Of a stretch of DNA of 13,610 nucleotides, positions 7,114 to 13,610 are shown piece after piece. Every line of letters begins with the position of its first letter. Position 1 is the stretch's first letter. Below the pieces are notes generated by a model. That model was not told where the DNA came from. It saw nothing but the letters and a program-made list of their open reading frames with translations, and searched no databases. Source of the stretch: Fidelibacterota bacterium (GTDB lineage Bacteria > Fidelibacterota > Marinisomatia > SCGC-AAA003-L08 > GCA-002704045); contig PAFF01000078.1 in assembly GCA_002704045.1 (NCBI GenBank), positions 5,049-18,658 of the forward strand. The letters run 5' to 3'. The translations under genes were made by a program, and so were the position numbers.

Positions 7114-7438
7114 TAGAGTTCCCCTTTGTTAAATTCGGATTTAGTAATTCTTTTCCAATAATAATATCTTTAAACATCACCCAATCTCCAATTAGACTAT
7201 ACATGGGATGTTTGAAAGTAGCGGGTTGATTTTTTTCAAAGAAAAAATGCCCAATCCACGCAAAACCATATCCGCATAATGGTACAAGAAGTAAAAAACT
7301 TGTATTGAAAAATGAAATTATAATTAATATAATTACACCCAATGTTCCTAGGAAGTGAAGTTTTCGACATACTGGATTCACATGTTCTAATAAATAGTAA
7401 GGATAAAATTGTTTAAATGAGGTGTATTTTTCTTTCAT
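7100..7438 (-). CDS. DUF962/Mpo1-like membrane protein (putative 2-hydroxy fatty acid dioxygenase)
   Basis: This 112-residue protein matches the DUF962 (YGL010w/Mpo1) family in order and spacing. It has FYPYYLLEHVNPVCRKLHF near the start, two hydrophobic segments (about 30-43 and 46-60), then GYGFAWIGHFFFEKNQPATF and HPMYSLIGDWVMF. The four conserved histidines that would hold iron are visible: His19, His28, His64 and His77. In yeast, Mpo1 oxidises 2-hydroxy fatty acids to one-carbon-shorter products in the endoplasmic reticulum during phytosphingosine breakdown; bacterial members are little studied. The gene starts 1 base after the thrB stop and overlaps the cupin gene by 14 bases. Family assignment is firm; the bacterial substrate is an inference. 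Confidence 0.88.
   Translation of the reverse strand: MKEKYTSFKQFYPYYLLEHVNPVCRKLHFLGTLGVIILIIISFFNTSFLLLVPLCGYGFAWIGHFFFEKNQPATFKHPMYSLIGDWVMFKDIIIGKELLNPNLTKGNSNEKN
7120..7126 (-). promoter_or_regulatory. Strong Shine-Dalgarno site for the cupin gene, inside the DUF962 coding end
   Basis: The minus strand reads AAGGGGA, six bases before the ATG at 7113. The site lies within the last codons of the DUF962 gene. It fixes the cupin start and shows that the organism uses canonical Shine-Dalgarno pairing for at least some genes. Confidence 0.65.
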
Positions 7439-7439
7439 A

Positions 7440-8378
7440 TTATTTATTAATTATTTTTGCACCAGTATCATTTATTTTTGATACATAATAATTTGAATCA
7501 ATATCAAAACTTTTAAATTTATTTTTCATTTCAAAAGCAATATTTTCAGCTTTTTTAAGATTAGTTGATAATGCATAGATTGATGGTCCTGAACCAGATA
7601 TACCGCAGCCTATTGCACCAAAATCAATGGCAGTTTTTTTAATTTCTTGATAGCCTGTGATTAATTTTGATCTCTTTGGTTCAGCAATAACATCAATTAA
7701 AGAACGCGAAATTAAATTATAATCTTTTTGTGATAATCCGGAAATTAATCCAGCAATATTTCCTAATTGCGATACTGCGCTATTTAATTTTATATTTGAA
7801 CTGATTAGTTTTCTTGCAGCTTTTGTATCGATTTTTAATTGAGGATGAATTACAATAACAATTAAATCTTTTGGGTATTCTAATGATACAATATCTAAGG
7901 GGTCATAGCTTCTAACTAAAATAAAACCACCTAGTAATGATGCTGCAGCATTATCGGCGTGCGCGCTACCGCAAGCAATTTTTTCTCCTTGAAGTGCAAA
8001 TTTGAGTAGGTCTTTTTTATTTAGCGGATTATTTAGTATTTCATTAATAGCAAATACACCAGCTACAGAGCTAGCAGCACTTGATCCCATTCCTGAGCTT
8101 ATTGGCATTTTTTTATTTAGAATCATTTTGATGCCATCATTATAGCCAATGTAATCAAAGTAACTCTGTATTGAAACACTAGCACTATTCAATTTTGGAT
8201 CAGTGGGAAGCTTACCTTTATCTCCTAAAATAGAAGTTATTTCAATTCCAGGTTTTGTTGTTAATTCAATTTCTACTTCATCACCTGGGTTTTCTACAGC
8301 GAATCCCAATACATCAAAACCACAGCTTACATTTGCTACAGTAGCAGGAGCAAATGCTTTAATGCTACTTCTTGACAT
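7440..8378 (-). CDS. thrB: Homoserine kinase
   Basis: This 312-residue GHMP kinase phosphorylates homoserine with ATP in threonine biosynthesis, in the cytoplasm. The N-terminus FAPATVANVSCGFDVLGFA is characteristic of ThrB. The ATP-binding loop is PISSGMGSSAAS (92-103), and the third GHMP motif is CGISGSGPS (258-266). GEKIACGSAHADNAA (131-145) completes the active site. Length is normal for the family. Unusually, neither thrA nor thrC adjoins it: it sits 4 bases downstream of a secreted M16 peptidase gene and 1 base upstream of a DUF962 gene. No Shine-Dalgarno sequence is obvious, so translation probably depends on coupling with the peptidase gene. Other GHMP kinases (mevalonate, CDP-ME) are less likely because of the ThrB-type N-terminus. 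Confidence 0.93.
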   Translation of the reverse strand: MSRSSIKAFAPATVANVSCGFDVLGFAVENPGDEVEIELTTKPGIEITSILGDKGKLPTDPKLNSASVSIQSYFDYIGYNDGIKMILNKKMPISSGMGSSAASSVAGVFAINEILNNPLNKKDLLKFALQGEKIACGSAHADNAAASLLGGFILVRSYDPLDIVSLEYPKDLIVIVIHPQLKIDTKAARKLISSNIKLNSAVSQLGNIAGLISGLSQKDYNLISRSLIDVIAEPKRSKLITGYQEIKKTAIDFGAIGCGISGSGPSIYALSTNLKKAENIAFEMKNKFKSFDIDSNYYVSKINDTGAKIINK

Positions 8379-8382
8379 ACTT

Positions 8383-11127
8383 TTAATCTACTGGATTCCC
8401 GTTTTCGTCAAGAAAATATAAATCACCTAAATTGAGATTTTCAATATCATTTTGAATTTCTTTTCTATCACCAACAACAACAATAAGAAATTTTTCTGGA
8501 TGAATATGATCTTTAGCAGCTTGTGTTGCCATTGCTCCTGTGATTTTGTTTACATCTTCAATATATAATTCCCAGGCGAATTCGGATAAATTAAACATAA
8601 CTAGATCTGAGGCCTCATCAGATATAGATGATAGACTTTCAAATTTTCTTGGAAATTTATTTATAAGATTATTCTTAGTGTTTTCAACTTCCTTATTAGT
8701 TAGTGGTCTTGATTTACTAATATCAGATAATTCTTTTATCATTTCTCTAATTGCTGCTTTAGTATATTTTGTTTGAACGGGTGCATAACAACCAAAAGGT
8801 CCAACACCTTTTCTACTAGAAAAAAACGACCCAGTCCCATATGTATAACCTTTATCTTCTCTCAAATTCATATTAAGCCTACTTGTAAATTGACTACCCA
8901 GTGCAGTATTCATAACATAGGTCGCTAAATAATCTGGATCATTTCTCTTTATACCGTGGTTGCCCATGATTATAACACTTTGAGAAGCATTGGGTTTATC
9001 AATTAGGTAAATTTCTCTTTTTGTTCTTTCTTCTGGGGATGGAACCACTGACAAGACTGAATTTCCGCTATTCCACCTACCCAAATATTGATTTATTTTA
9101 TTTTCTGCTTCTTCAAGTGTTATGTCGCCAACTACAATAACAGTTGCATTGTTAGAAAAATAATTTTTTTTATAATAATCTATTAAATCTGATCTTGAAA
9201 TTGCATTGATTGATTTTTCTGTTCCTGTACCAGTGTACGGTTGGCCGTATGGATGATTTTCTCCAAATAATAGTCTAAAATAATGTTTTACTGCTGATAC
9301 TATAGGTTGCTTTGATTCTTGTTTAATTCTTCCTTGATATTCTTTCTTTTTTCTTTTTAATTCATTTTCTGGGAAAAGAGGGTTAAGCAATATATCTGCA
9401 AATAAATCCAAGGAAGAATCAAGATTTTTCTTTAAGGAATTAAAACTGATAAAGGTAGCATCAAAATAACTACTTGTACCAATATTTGTACCTAATTCAC
9501 GTGCTTCTTCTGATATTTCCATAGCATTTCGTCTTTTAGTTCCTTCATCTAACAGATCAGCTGTAAGCGACGCTGAACCAGGTTTTTCATTTGGATCTGA
9601 GGCCCAACCACTATTTAAAACCACAGTAACTTCAACTAGAGGTAAATCGTGATCTTCGATGACAAGAATATCAAGTCCATTTTGCAAAGTAGTTTTAGAT
9701 ATTTCAGGGGCAGAAAATGAAGTTTTTTGACTGGCCTCAGGTTTTATTGTTCTATCAATTGTTTCTTCAATAGAATAAAAATCTTCTGTAGGCAATATTT
9801 TCAGAATAATTCTATTATTCATATCAAGGTAATTTTTTGTAGCAGACCTAACATCGTGTATACTAACATCCATATATCTTTCGAGATCCCAATTAAATTT
9901 TCCAGGATCTCCAAGCATTACATTGTATCCATTTAAAATATCAGCTTTTCCACCAAAACCTCCAATTTGTTCAAGGCCTCTTATGAATCTTGCTTCCCAT
10001 TGAGTTTTTGATTGTTCAAGTTCTTTGTGGCTAATACCCATTTTAATAATTTTATTAAGTTCTAAATCAAGGGCTTGTTCTATTTTTTCTAAACTTTCAC
10101 CCTCCTTTGCTGTAACAACAATGTGAAAAGTACTACCAATTTCTCTTGACCATTGGAATGCTTCTACATCTTGAGCAATTTGTTGTTCATAAACCAAGGA
10201 TTTGTATAACCTTGAAACCTTGCTAGCTGTCAAGATATTAGCTAAATGGTCAAGTTCAGCATCTCCTTTTTTATAAAGAGGAGGTGAATGCCAACCGTAT
10301 ATTATTTTTCCTAAATTAACATTGTCATAAATTGTTTTTCTTGATATTCCATCAAGCTTAACTGGATGAGCTTCCATTTTATCAATCTGTTTTCCGCTTG
10401 CGATAGAACTAAAATATTTTTTAACTAGAGTTTTTGTTTTTTCAATATCAATATCACCAGCTATACATAATGAAGCATTATTAGGTATATAAAATTTTCT
10501 AAAAAAATCTGATACATCATCCAATGATGCTGCAGATAAATCTTCCATACTTCCAATGGGTATCCAACTATAGGGGTGACCTTCAGGAAACATCATTTCA
10601 GGAATTACCGCCCAAGCCATTCCATAAGGTGTATTATCATAATTTTGTCTTTTCTCATTTTTAACAATATCTCTTTGATTGTCTAGTTTTTCTTCTGTCA
10701 TAACATCCAATAAAAATCCCATCCTGTCAGATTCTAACCATAAAGCTAGTTCTAACTGATTACTTGGAACATTTGACCAATAATTTGTTCTATCAGTTGA
10801 TGTAGAACCATTATCAGTACCTCCAATTTCTTCAATTGGTTGTGCAAAATTAAAGTCATGATGTTTAGAACCTTCAAACATAAGATGTTCGAACAAATGA
10901 GCAAAACCTGTTCTACCAGGTTTTTCATTTTTTGATCCTACATGGTACCATACATTAACTGATACCATAGGAATACTATGATCTTGATGAAGAATAACAT
11001 CTAATCCATTTGATAAAGTGAATTTTTCATAAGGAATATTTAGCAGGTCACTTTTTTGAGGTGGGTTATAACAAAAGACAAAATTTATAACAAATAAAGC
11101 TAAAAAAAATTTAGTATATCTAAGCAT
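8383..11127 (-). CDS. Secreted two-repeat M16 (pitrilysin/PqqL-like) zinc metallopeptidase
   Basis: This 914-residue protein begins with a signal peptide (hydrophobic to about residue 19). The cysteine at 19 is not in a good lipobox, so a periplasmic soluble protein is likelier than a lipoprotein. The first M16 repeat (about 32-450) carries the inverted zinc site HLFEH (His77, Glu80, His81), with Glu158 as third ligand. The second repeat (about 475-890) keeps the fold and the C-terminal Arg/Tyr motif (LREDKGYTYG, 755-764). Its zinc site is replaced: at the matching place it reads SLTAD (520-524), so this half is a non-catalytic chamber wall. Such fused M16 enzymes degrade or process short peptides. 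It is the first gene of the minus-strand block, and a clear Shine-Dalgarno AAGGA lies 9 bases before the ATG. The substrate is unknown. Confidence 0.93.
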   Translation of the reverse strand: MLRYTKFFLALFVINFVFCYNPPQKSDLLNIPYEKFTLSNGLDVILHQDHSIPMVSVNVWYHVGSKNEKPGRTGFAHLFEHLMFEGSKHHDFNFAQPIEEIGGTDNGSTSTDRTNYWSNVPSNQLELALWLESDRMGFLLDVMTEEKLDNQRDIVKNEKRQNYDNTPYGMAWAVIPEMMFPEGHPYSWIPIGSMEDLSAASLDDVSDFFRKFYIPNNASLCIAGDIDIEKTKTLVKKYFSSIASGKQIDKMEAHPVKLDGISRKTIYDNVNLGKIIYGWHSPPLYKKGDAELDHLANILTASKVSRLYKSLVYEQQIAQDVEAFQWSREIGSTFHIVVTAKEGESLEKIEQALDLELNKIIKMGISHKELEQSKTQWEARFIRGLEQIGGFGGKADILNGYNVMLGDPGKFNWDLERYMDVSIHDVRSATKNYLDMNNRIILKILPTEDFYSIEETIDRTIKPEASQKTSFSAPEISKTTLQNGLDILVIEDHDLPLVEVTVVLNSGWASDPNEKPGSASLTADLLDEGTKRRNAMEISEEARELGTNIGTSSYFDATFISFNSLKKNLDSSLDLFADILLNPLFPENELKRKKKEYQGRIKQESKQPIVSAVKHYFRLLFGENHPYGQPYTGTGTEKSINAISRSDLIDYYKKNYFSNNATVIVVGDITLEEAENKINQYLGRWNSGNSVLSVVPSPEERTKREIYLIDKPNASQSVIIMGNHGIKRNDPDYLATYVMNTALGSQFTSRLNMNLREDKGYTYGTGSFFSSRKGVGPFGCYAPVQTKYTKAAIREMIKELSDISKSRPLTNKEVENTKNNLINKFPRKFESLSSISDEASDLVMFNLSEFAWELYIEDVNKITGAMATQAAKDHIHPEKFLIVVVGDRKEIQNDIENLNLGDLYFLDENGNPVD

Positions 11128-11199
11128 AATTATATTTCCTTATAATGTAAATAACATGATTTTTTAAACTACAATTTAAATTACAATCTATATTGATCA
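11128..11199 (-). promoter_or_regulatory. Leader region of the M16-thrB-SDR gene block
   Basis: This 72-base gap follows the aldehyde dehydrogenase gene and is the largest break before the eight-gene block, so it is the natural place for its promoter. It holds the Shine-Dalgarno AAGGA (11137-11141, minus strand) and a 12-base tandem repeat. The region is nearly all A/T, and I cannot single out a convincing -35/-10 pair. Confidence 0.35.
11164..11187. repeat. Two-copy 12-base tandem repeat upstream of the M16 gene
   Basis: TTAAACTACAAT (11164-11175) is followed directly by TTAAATTACAAT (11176-11187), matching at 11 of 12 positions. Spacing of about one helical turn, in the leader of a large transcription unit, would suit a paired protein-binding site. 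In DNA this A+T-rich a chance origin is possible. Confidence 0.5.
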
Positions 11200-12681
11200 T
11201 TAATTATAGTAAAATTTAATAAATTTTTTGACAAGTTTAATGTATAGATTTTTTTTATGATACCACCATAGTTCTGTTTTTAAAGAGAATCTATCTTCAA
11301 GGAGACTTTTAATTCTACAGAATGCGATTAATCCCTCTTTGCCGTGAACTCTACTAAAACCACTACTTCCAACACCACCAAAAGGTAGATCAGATATACC
11401 ATAATGTGATAAAACATCGTTAATATTAACAGTACCTGTGACAAGTTTTTTTGCAATTTGTTTTGCTTTTAATTTATTTTTTGTAAAAATACTCGCGCTA
11501 AGTCCATATTCGTTTTGATGATTTATTTTTGTTATTAATTCATTTATATCATCAAATTCATTTAGGGTCATGACTGGTCCAAATGTTTCTTCTTGCATTA
11601 CTTTTGCATTTGAAGGTGGATCAATTATTATTGTTGGAGGTATAAACCAACCTGAGTTTTCATTTACTGAACCTTGAATCATTTCAACATCATCTTTTAA
11701 CTCACTAATCTGAGATAGAATTTTATCTTTACTGTTTTCTACTGTTATTGAACCAATATGATCTGTTGAACTGGGACCAGTATCAAGTTTTTTAATCTCA
11801 TCTTTCAAGAATGATATGAATTGTTTTTTGACTGAACTATGTATGAATATATTTTCAATAGATGTACAAGTTTGTCCAGCATTACTCAATCCTCCCCATA
11901 ATGCAGCGTTAGCAGCACGTTCAATATTTGCGTCATCTAATATAATCATAGGATCTTTACCTCCTAATTCAAGAATAACTGGCTTCAATAATGTAGCACA
12001 GGTTTCGGCAATTTTTCTTCCCACAACTGTACTGCCAGTAAATGAAACTATATTTGTTTTTTTAGATTTTACAATTTCATTTCCTACATCTCCGCAACCA
12101 TATACTACTTGAAGTAAATCTGGTTCATTTGAACATGAATCCCATAGTTCTTTAATTAATTTAACAGTAAATGGAGTTTGCTCTGATGGTTTGATTACAA
12201 CAGTATTTCCTGCAAGGAGAGCATCTGTTATAGGAGTAATAGTTAAAATAAGCGGGTAATTCCATGGTGTTATTAATGCGGCTACTCCATGTGGTTCATA
12301 GCTAATAGATGCTCGTTTATTAAATAAAATACCTGATTTTCTTTTTTTAGGTTTCAATGTAGAAGGTAATATTTTGACAGCATACTTCATATATTCTACT
12401 GATGTAAGTATTTCTGTTAAACTTTCCTCATATTTCTTACCTGTTTCTTTGCAAATAATATCAATAAAATCGTCCATATTTTGAATTAATGATTTTCGTA
12501 AACGATTAATATTTTGTGTTCGCGTGTAAAATGATGAATGATTATAGTTAGATGCTTTTTTTGAAGCTATGTCAATAATATCGCTAATTTCATTTTTAGA
12601 GTTTGATTTTATTGTACCAATATCTTCTCCTGTTGAGGGATTAAAAATAAACAATTTATTGTCAACTACTCTTACGCTCAT
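11200..12681 (-). CDS. NAD(P)-dependent aldehyde dehydrogenase with basic/aromatic C-terminal tail
   Basis: This 493-residue aldehyde dehydrogenase oxidises an aldehyde to the acid. Visible landmarks are PWNYP (139-143, Asn141 oxyanion residue), Lys164 in KPSEQTP, the Rossmann glycine motif FTGSTVVG (214-221), general base Glu238 in LELGGKDP, and catalytic Cys272 in GQTCTS. The EETFGPV and PFGGVGSSGFSRVHG signatures appear toward the end. The last 25 or so residues (TELWWYHKKNLYIKLVKKFIKFYYN) are rich in Trp, Tyr, Lys and hydrophobics, and could associate with the membrane as in fatty-aldehyde dehydrogenases. Class resembles GabD2/semialdehyde or long-chain aldehyde enzymes; the substrate is not certain. 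It has its own Shine-Dalgarno sequence and 91- and 72-base flanking gaps, so it may be transcribed alone. Confidence 0.92.
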   Translation of the reverse strand: MSVRVVDNKLFIFNPSTGEDIGTIKSNSKNEISDIIDIASKKASNYNHSSFYTRTQNINRLRKSLIQNMDDFIDIICKETGKKYEESLTEILTSVEYMKYAVKILPSTLKPKKRKSGILFNKRASISYEPHGVAALITPWNYPLILTITPITDALLAGNTVVIKPSEQTPFTVKLIKELWDSCSNEPDLLQVVYGCGDVGNEIVKSKKTNIVSFTGSTVVGRKIAETCATLLKPVILELGGKDPMIILDDANIERAANAALWGGLSNAGQTCTSIENIFIHSSVKKQFISFLKDEIKKLDTGPSSTDHIGSITVENSKDKILSQISELKDDVEMIQGSVNENSGWFIPPTIIIDPPSNAKVMQEETFGPVMTLNEFDDINELITKINHQNEYGLSASIFTKNKLKAKQIAKKLVTGTVNINDVLSHYGISDLPFGGVGSSGFSRVHGKEGLIAFCRIKSLLEDRFSLKTELWWYHKKNLYIKLVKKFIKFYYN

Positions 12682-12687
12682 ACAGTA

Positions 12688-12692
12688 TCCTT
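12688..12692 (-). promoter_or_regulatory. Shine-Dalgarno site of the aldehyde dehydrogenase gene
   Basis: The minus strand reads AAGGA six bases before the ATG at 12681. It supports the chosen start. The rest of the 91-base gap to the esterase gene is A/T-only sequence with an alternating TA stretch and no pattern I would call a promoter with confidence. Confidence 0.6.
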
Positions 12693-12772
12693 TTTTATAT
12701 TTAAATGATTACTATCAAAATTAAAAACAACTATTAATATATATATTATTAAATGTAATACGTAATTTTTAA

Positions 12773-13423
12773 TTAATCATTGATTAACTTAGTAATTTCT
12801 TTTAGATAATCTAAGTTTATTTTATGCCTACCATTATATTCTACTAATTTTACATTAGCATTTTGATTTTTTAAAGTTTTATAAATGAACCTTGATTGTT
12901 CAACAGAAACTATATCATCTTTAATTCCATGTCCAATAATAATGGGTGTGTTTATTTGTATAGGATGGAATCTAGATTTTTTTAGTTTTGAGTTTCTAAA
13001 AAAACCTGCTATTGGAAATACGCCGCCAATTTTAAAATTTAAATATAATACAAATTCGTAGCATACTACAGCGCCTTGTGAAAAACCTATAAAAAATACA
13101 TTTTTAGGATGGTATTTTGAAAAAACTTTTTCTTCTAGGAAAATTGGAAATTGTTCTTTTGTTTTTGTTACATCGTAGTCACCTTCAGAAATTTCATATG
13201 ACCAAGATCGAGTAGTTATATTTTTATCAATTAGATAGGGAGCTTCGGGGAAAAACCATTCAATATTATTAATTTCCATGGTATTTGACAAAAAATGAAA
13301 ACTTTTTGAATTGCCTTTGAATCCGTGAATAGCAACAATAGCTTTTTGGGGATCTCCTATTTTTATTGATGAATATTTAACTGATTTCATAGTACACAAA
13401 ATTACAACAAAATATAATTTCAA
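12773..13423 (-). CDS. Alpha/beta hydrolase, carboxylesterase/lysophospholipase (YpfH-like) family
   Basis: This protein of up to 216 residues is a serine esterase. It shows the oxyanion HGFKGN (33-38), the nucleophile elbow GFSQGA with Ser115, catalytic Asp169 in HGIKDD, and catalytic His200 in NGRHKI. The FFPEAP segment (57-62) and overall length are typical of the phospholipase/carboxylesterase (COG0400) group, which hydrolyses short acyl esters, lysophospholipids or acyl-thioesters. Two starts are possible. Met1 at 13423 gives a hydrophobic leader of 11 residues too short for a signal peptide. Met12 at 13390 (MKSVKYSS) fits cytosolic homologues better. Neither has a good Shine-Dalgarno sequence. 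It is divergent from the transhydrogenase-like gene and is followed by the aldehyde dehydrogenase in the same direction after 91 bases. Confidence 0.88.
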   Translation of the reverse strand: MKLYFVVILCTMKSVKYSSIKIGDPQKAIVAIHGFKGNSKSFHFLSNTMEINNIEWFFPEAPYLIDKNITTRSWSYEISEGDYDVTKTKEQFPIFLEEKVFSKYHPKNVFFIGFSQGAVVCYEFVLYLNFKIGGVFPIAGFFRNSKLKKSRFHPIQINTPIIIGHGIKDDIVSVEQSRFIYKTLKNQNANVKLVEYNGRHKINLDYLKEITKLIND

Positions 13424-13509
13424 TTTAATTTTCTAAATTATTTTTTTATTTTTATAGTAATAAAAAAAATACATTAAATTTCAATTCTATAGATTTAAGG
13501 AAAAATGCA
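13424..13509. promoter_or_regulatory. Divergent intergenic region between the esterase and pntA-like genes
   Basis: These 86 bases separate two diverging genes and must contain, or lie next to, promoters for both. They are almost entirely A/T. The only element I can place is the Shine-Dalgarno AAGGA (13497-13501), 8 bases before the ATG at 13510. A TATAGT at 13453-13458 and a CTATAGAT at 13487-13494 could be -10-like elements, but this is weak in such sequence. Confidence 0.4.
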
Positions 13510-13610
13510 ATGATAATAGGTGTTCCAAAAGAAATTTTAAAAAATGAAAAACGCGTAGCAGTTATACCATCTACTGTAAAAGAATATATTAAAAAAGGTA
13601 TTGAAGTCAT
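13510..13610 (+). CDS. NAD(P) transhydrogenase alpha subunit / alanine dehydrogenase family, N-terminus (3' truncated)
   Basis: The window ends after 33 full codons. MIIGVPKEILKNEKRVAVIP is the signature N-terminus of the AlaDH/PNT family, with the lysine and arginine that help bind substrate in alanine dehydrogenase. The following residues (STVKEYIKKGIEV) look more like PntA (TVKKL...G.EV) than alanine dehydrogenase, which usually has a Gly-Val-Pro or Gly-Val-x-x-Leu stretch there. PntA is part of the proton-driven NADH/NADP+ transhydrogenase that supplies NADPH. If so, pntB should follow immediately to the right. The start is supported by AAGGA 8 bases upstream; an ATG at 13505 in another frame gives only two codons. 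Confidence 0.8.
   Translation, partial: MIIGVPKEILKNEKRVAVIPSTVKEYIKKGIEV

Noticed and set aside
11068..11127. Possible lipoprotein signal (Cys19) on the M16 peptidase
   Set aside because: Residues before the cysteine are Phe-Val-Phe, which does not fit a lipobox; a standard signal peptide is likelier.
12735..12748. Perfect 14-base palindrome of alternating T and A upstream of the aldehyde dehydrogenase gene
   Set aside because: Expected by chance in such A/T-rich spacer and has no supporting motif nearby.

Overview
The window is an A+T-rich bacterial chromosome segment (roughly 30% G+C or less by eye), densely packed, with no RNA genes, mobile elements, CRISPR or phage genes that I can see. 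The gene families point to an uncultivated, probably marine, Gram-negative bacterium. These include a secreted two-repeat M16 peptidase, an AGMO-like hydroxylase, a DUF962/Mpo1 protein and several proteins with Sec signal peptides. A member of the Bacteroidetes/FCB side of the tree (Marinimicrobia or a flavobacterial relative) would fit, but this assignment is an inference from protein flavour and base composition.

Left part (1-3407, plus strand): three tightly coupled genes. The first is the C-terminal two thirds of an alkylglycerol-monooxygenase-like membrane hydroxylase, cut by the window edge. The second is a small multidrug resistance (SMR/EmrE-type) transporter whose GTG start overlaps the previous stop. 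The third is a signal-peptide-bearing GH31 enzyme of the YihQ/sulfoquinovosidase branch. The GH31 enzyme keeps both catalytic aspartates but has Gln where the sulfonate-binding Arg should be.

Middle (3416-11127, minus strand): a compact eight-gene block read from right to left, with gaps or overlaps of -14 to +11 bases. The order is M16 zinc peptidase, homoserine kinase (thrB), DUF962/Mpo1-like membrane protein, cupin, a secreted protein of unknown function, BASS-family Na+-coupled transporter, a dihydroflavonol-reductase-like extended SDR, and a classical SDR. It converges on the GH31 gene with only 8 bases between stops. The set mixes housekeeping (thrB) with lipid or isoprenoid-flavoured enzymes.

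Right part (11200-13610): a minus-strand aldehyde dehydrogenase with an aromatic/basic C-terminal tail, then a minus-strand carboxylesterase/lysophospholipase-like alpha/beta hydrolase. Divergent from these, on the plus strand, is the first 33 codons of a PntA/alanine-dehydrogenase family protein, most likely the alpha subunit of NAD(P) transhydrogenase.

The recurring theme is lipid and small hydrophobic-molecule turnover: an AGMO-like ether-lipid hydroxylase, a 2-hydroxy-fatty-acid dioxygenase homologue, an aldehyde dehydrogenase, a lysophospholipase-like esterase, two SDRs and a BASS transporter. I do not see a clearly new defence or mobile system. The most interesting single feature is the secreted GH31 enzyme with its altered sulfosugar pocket.
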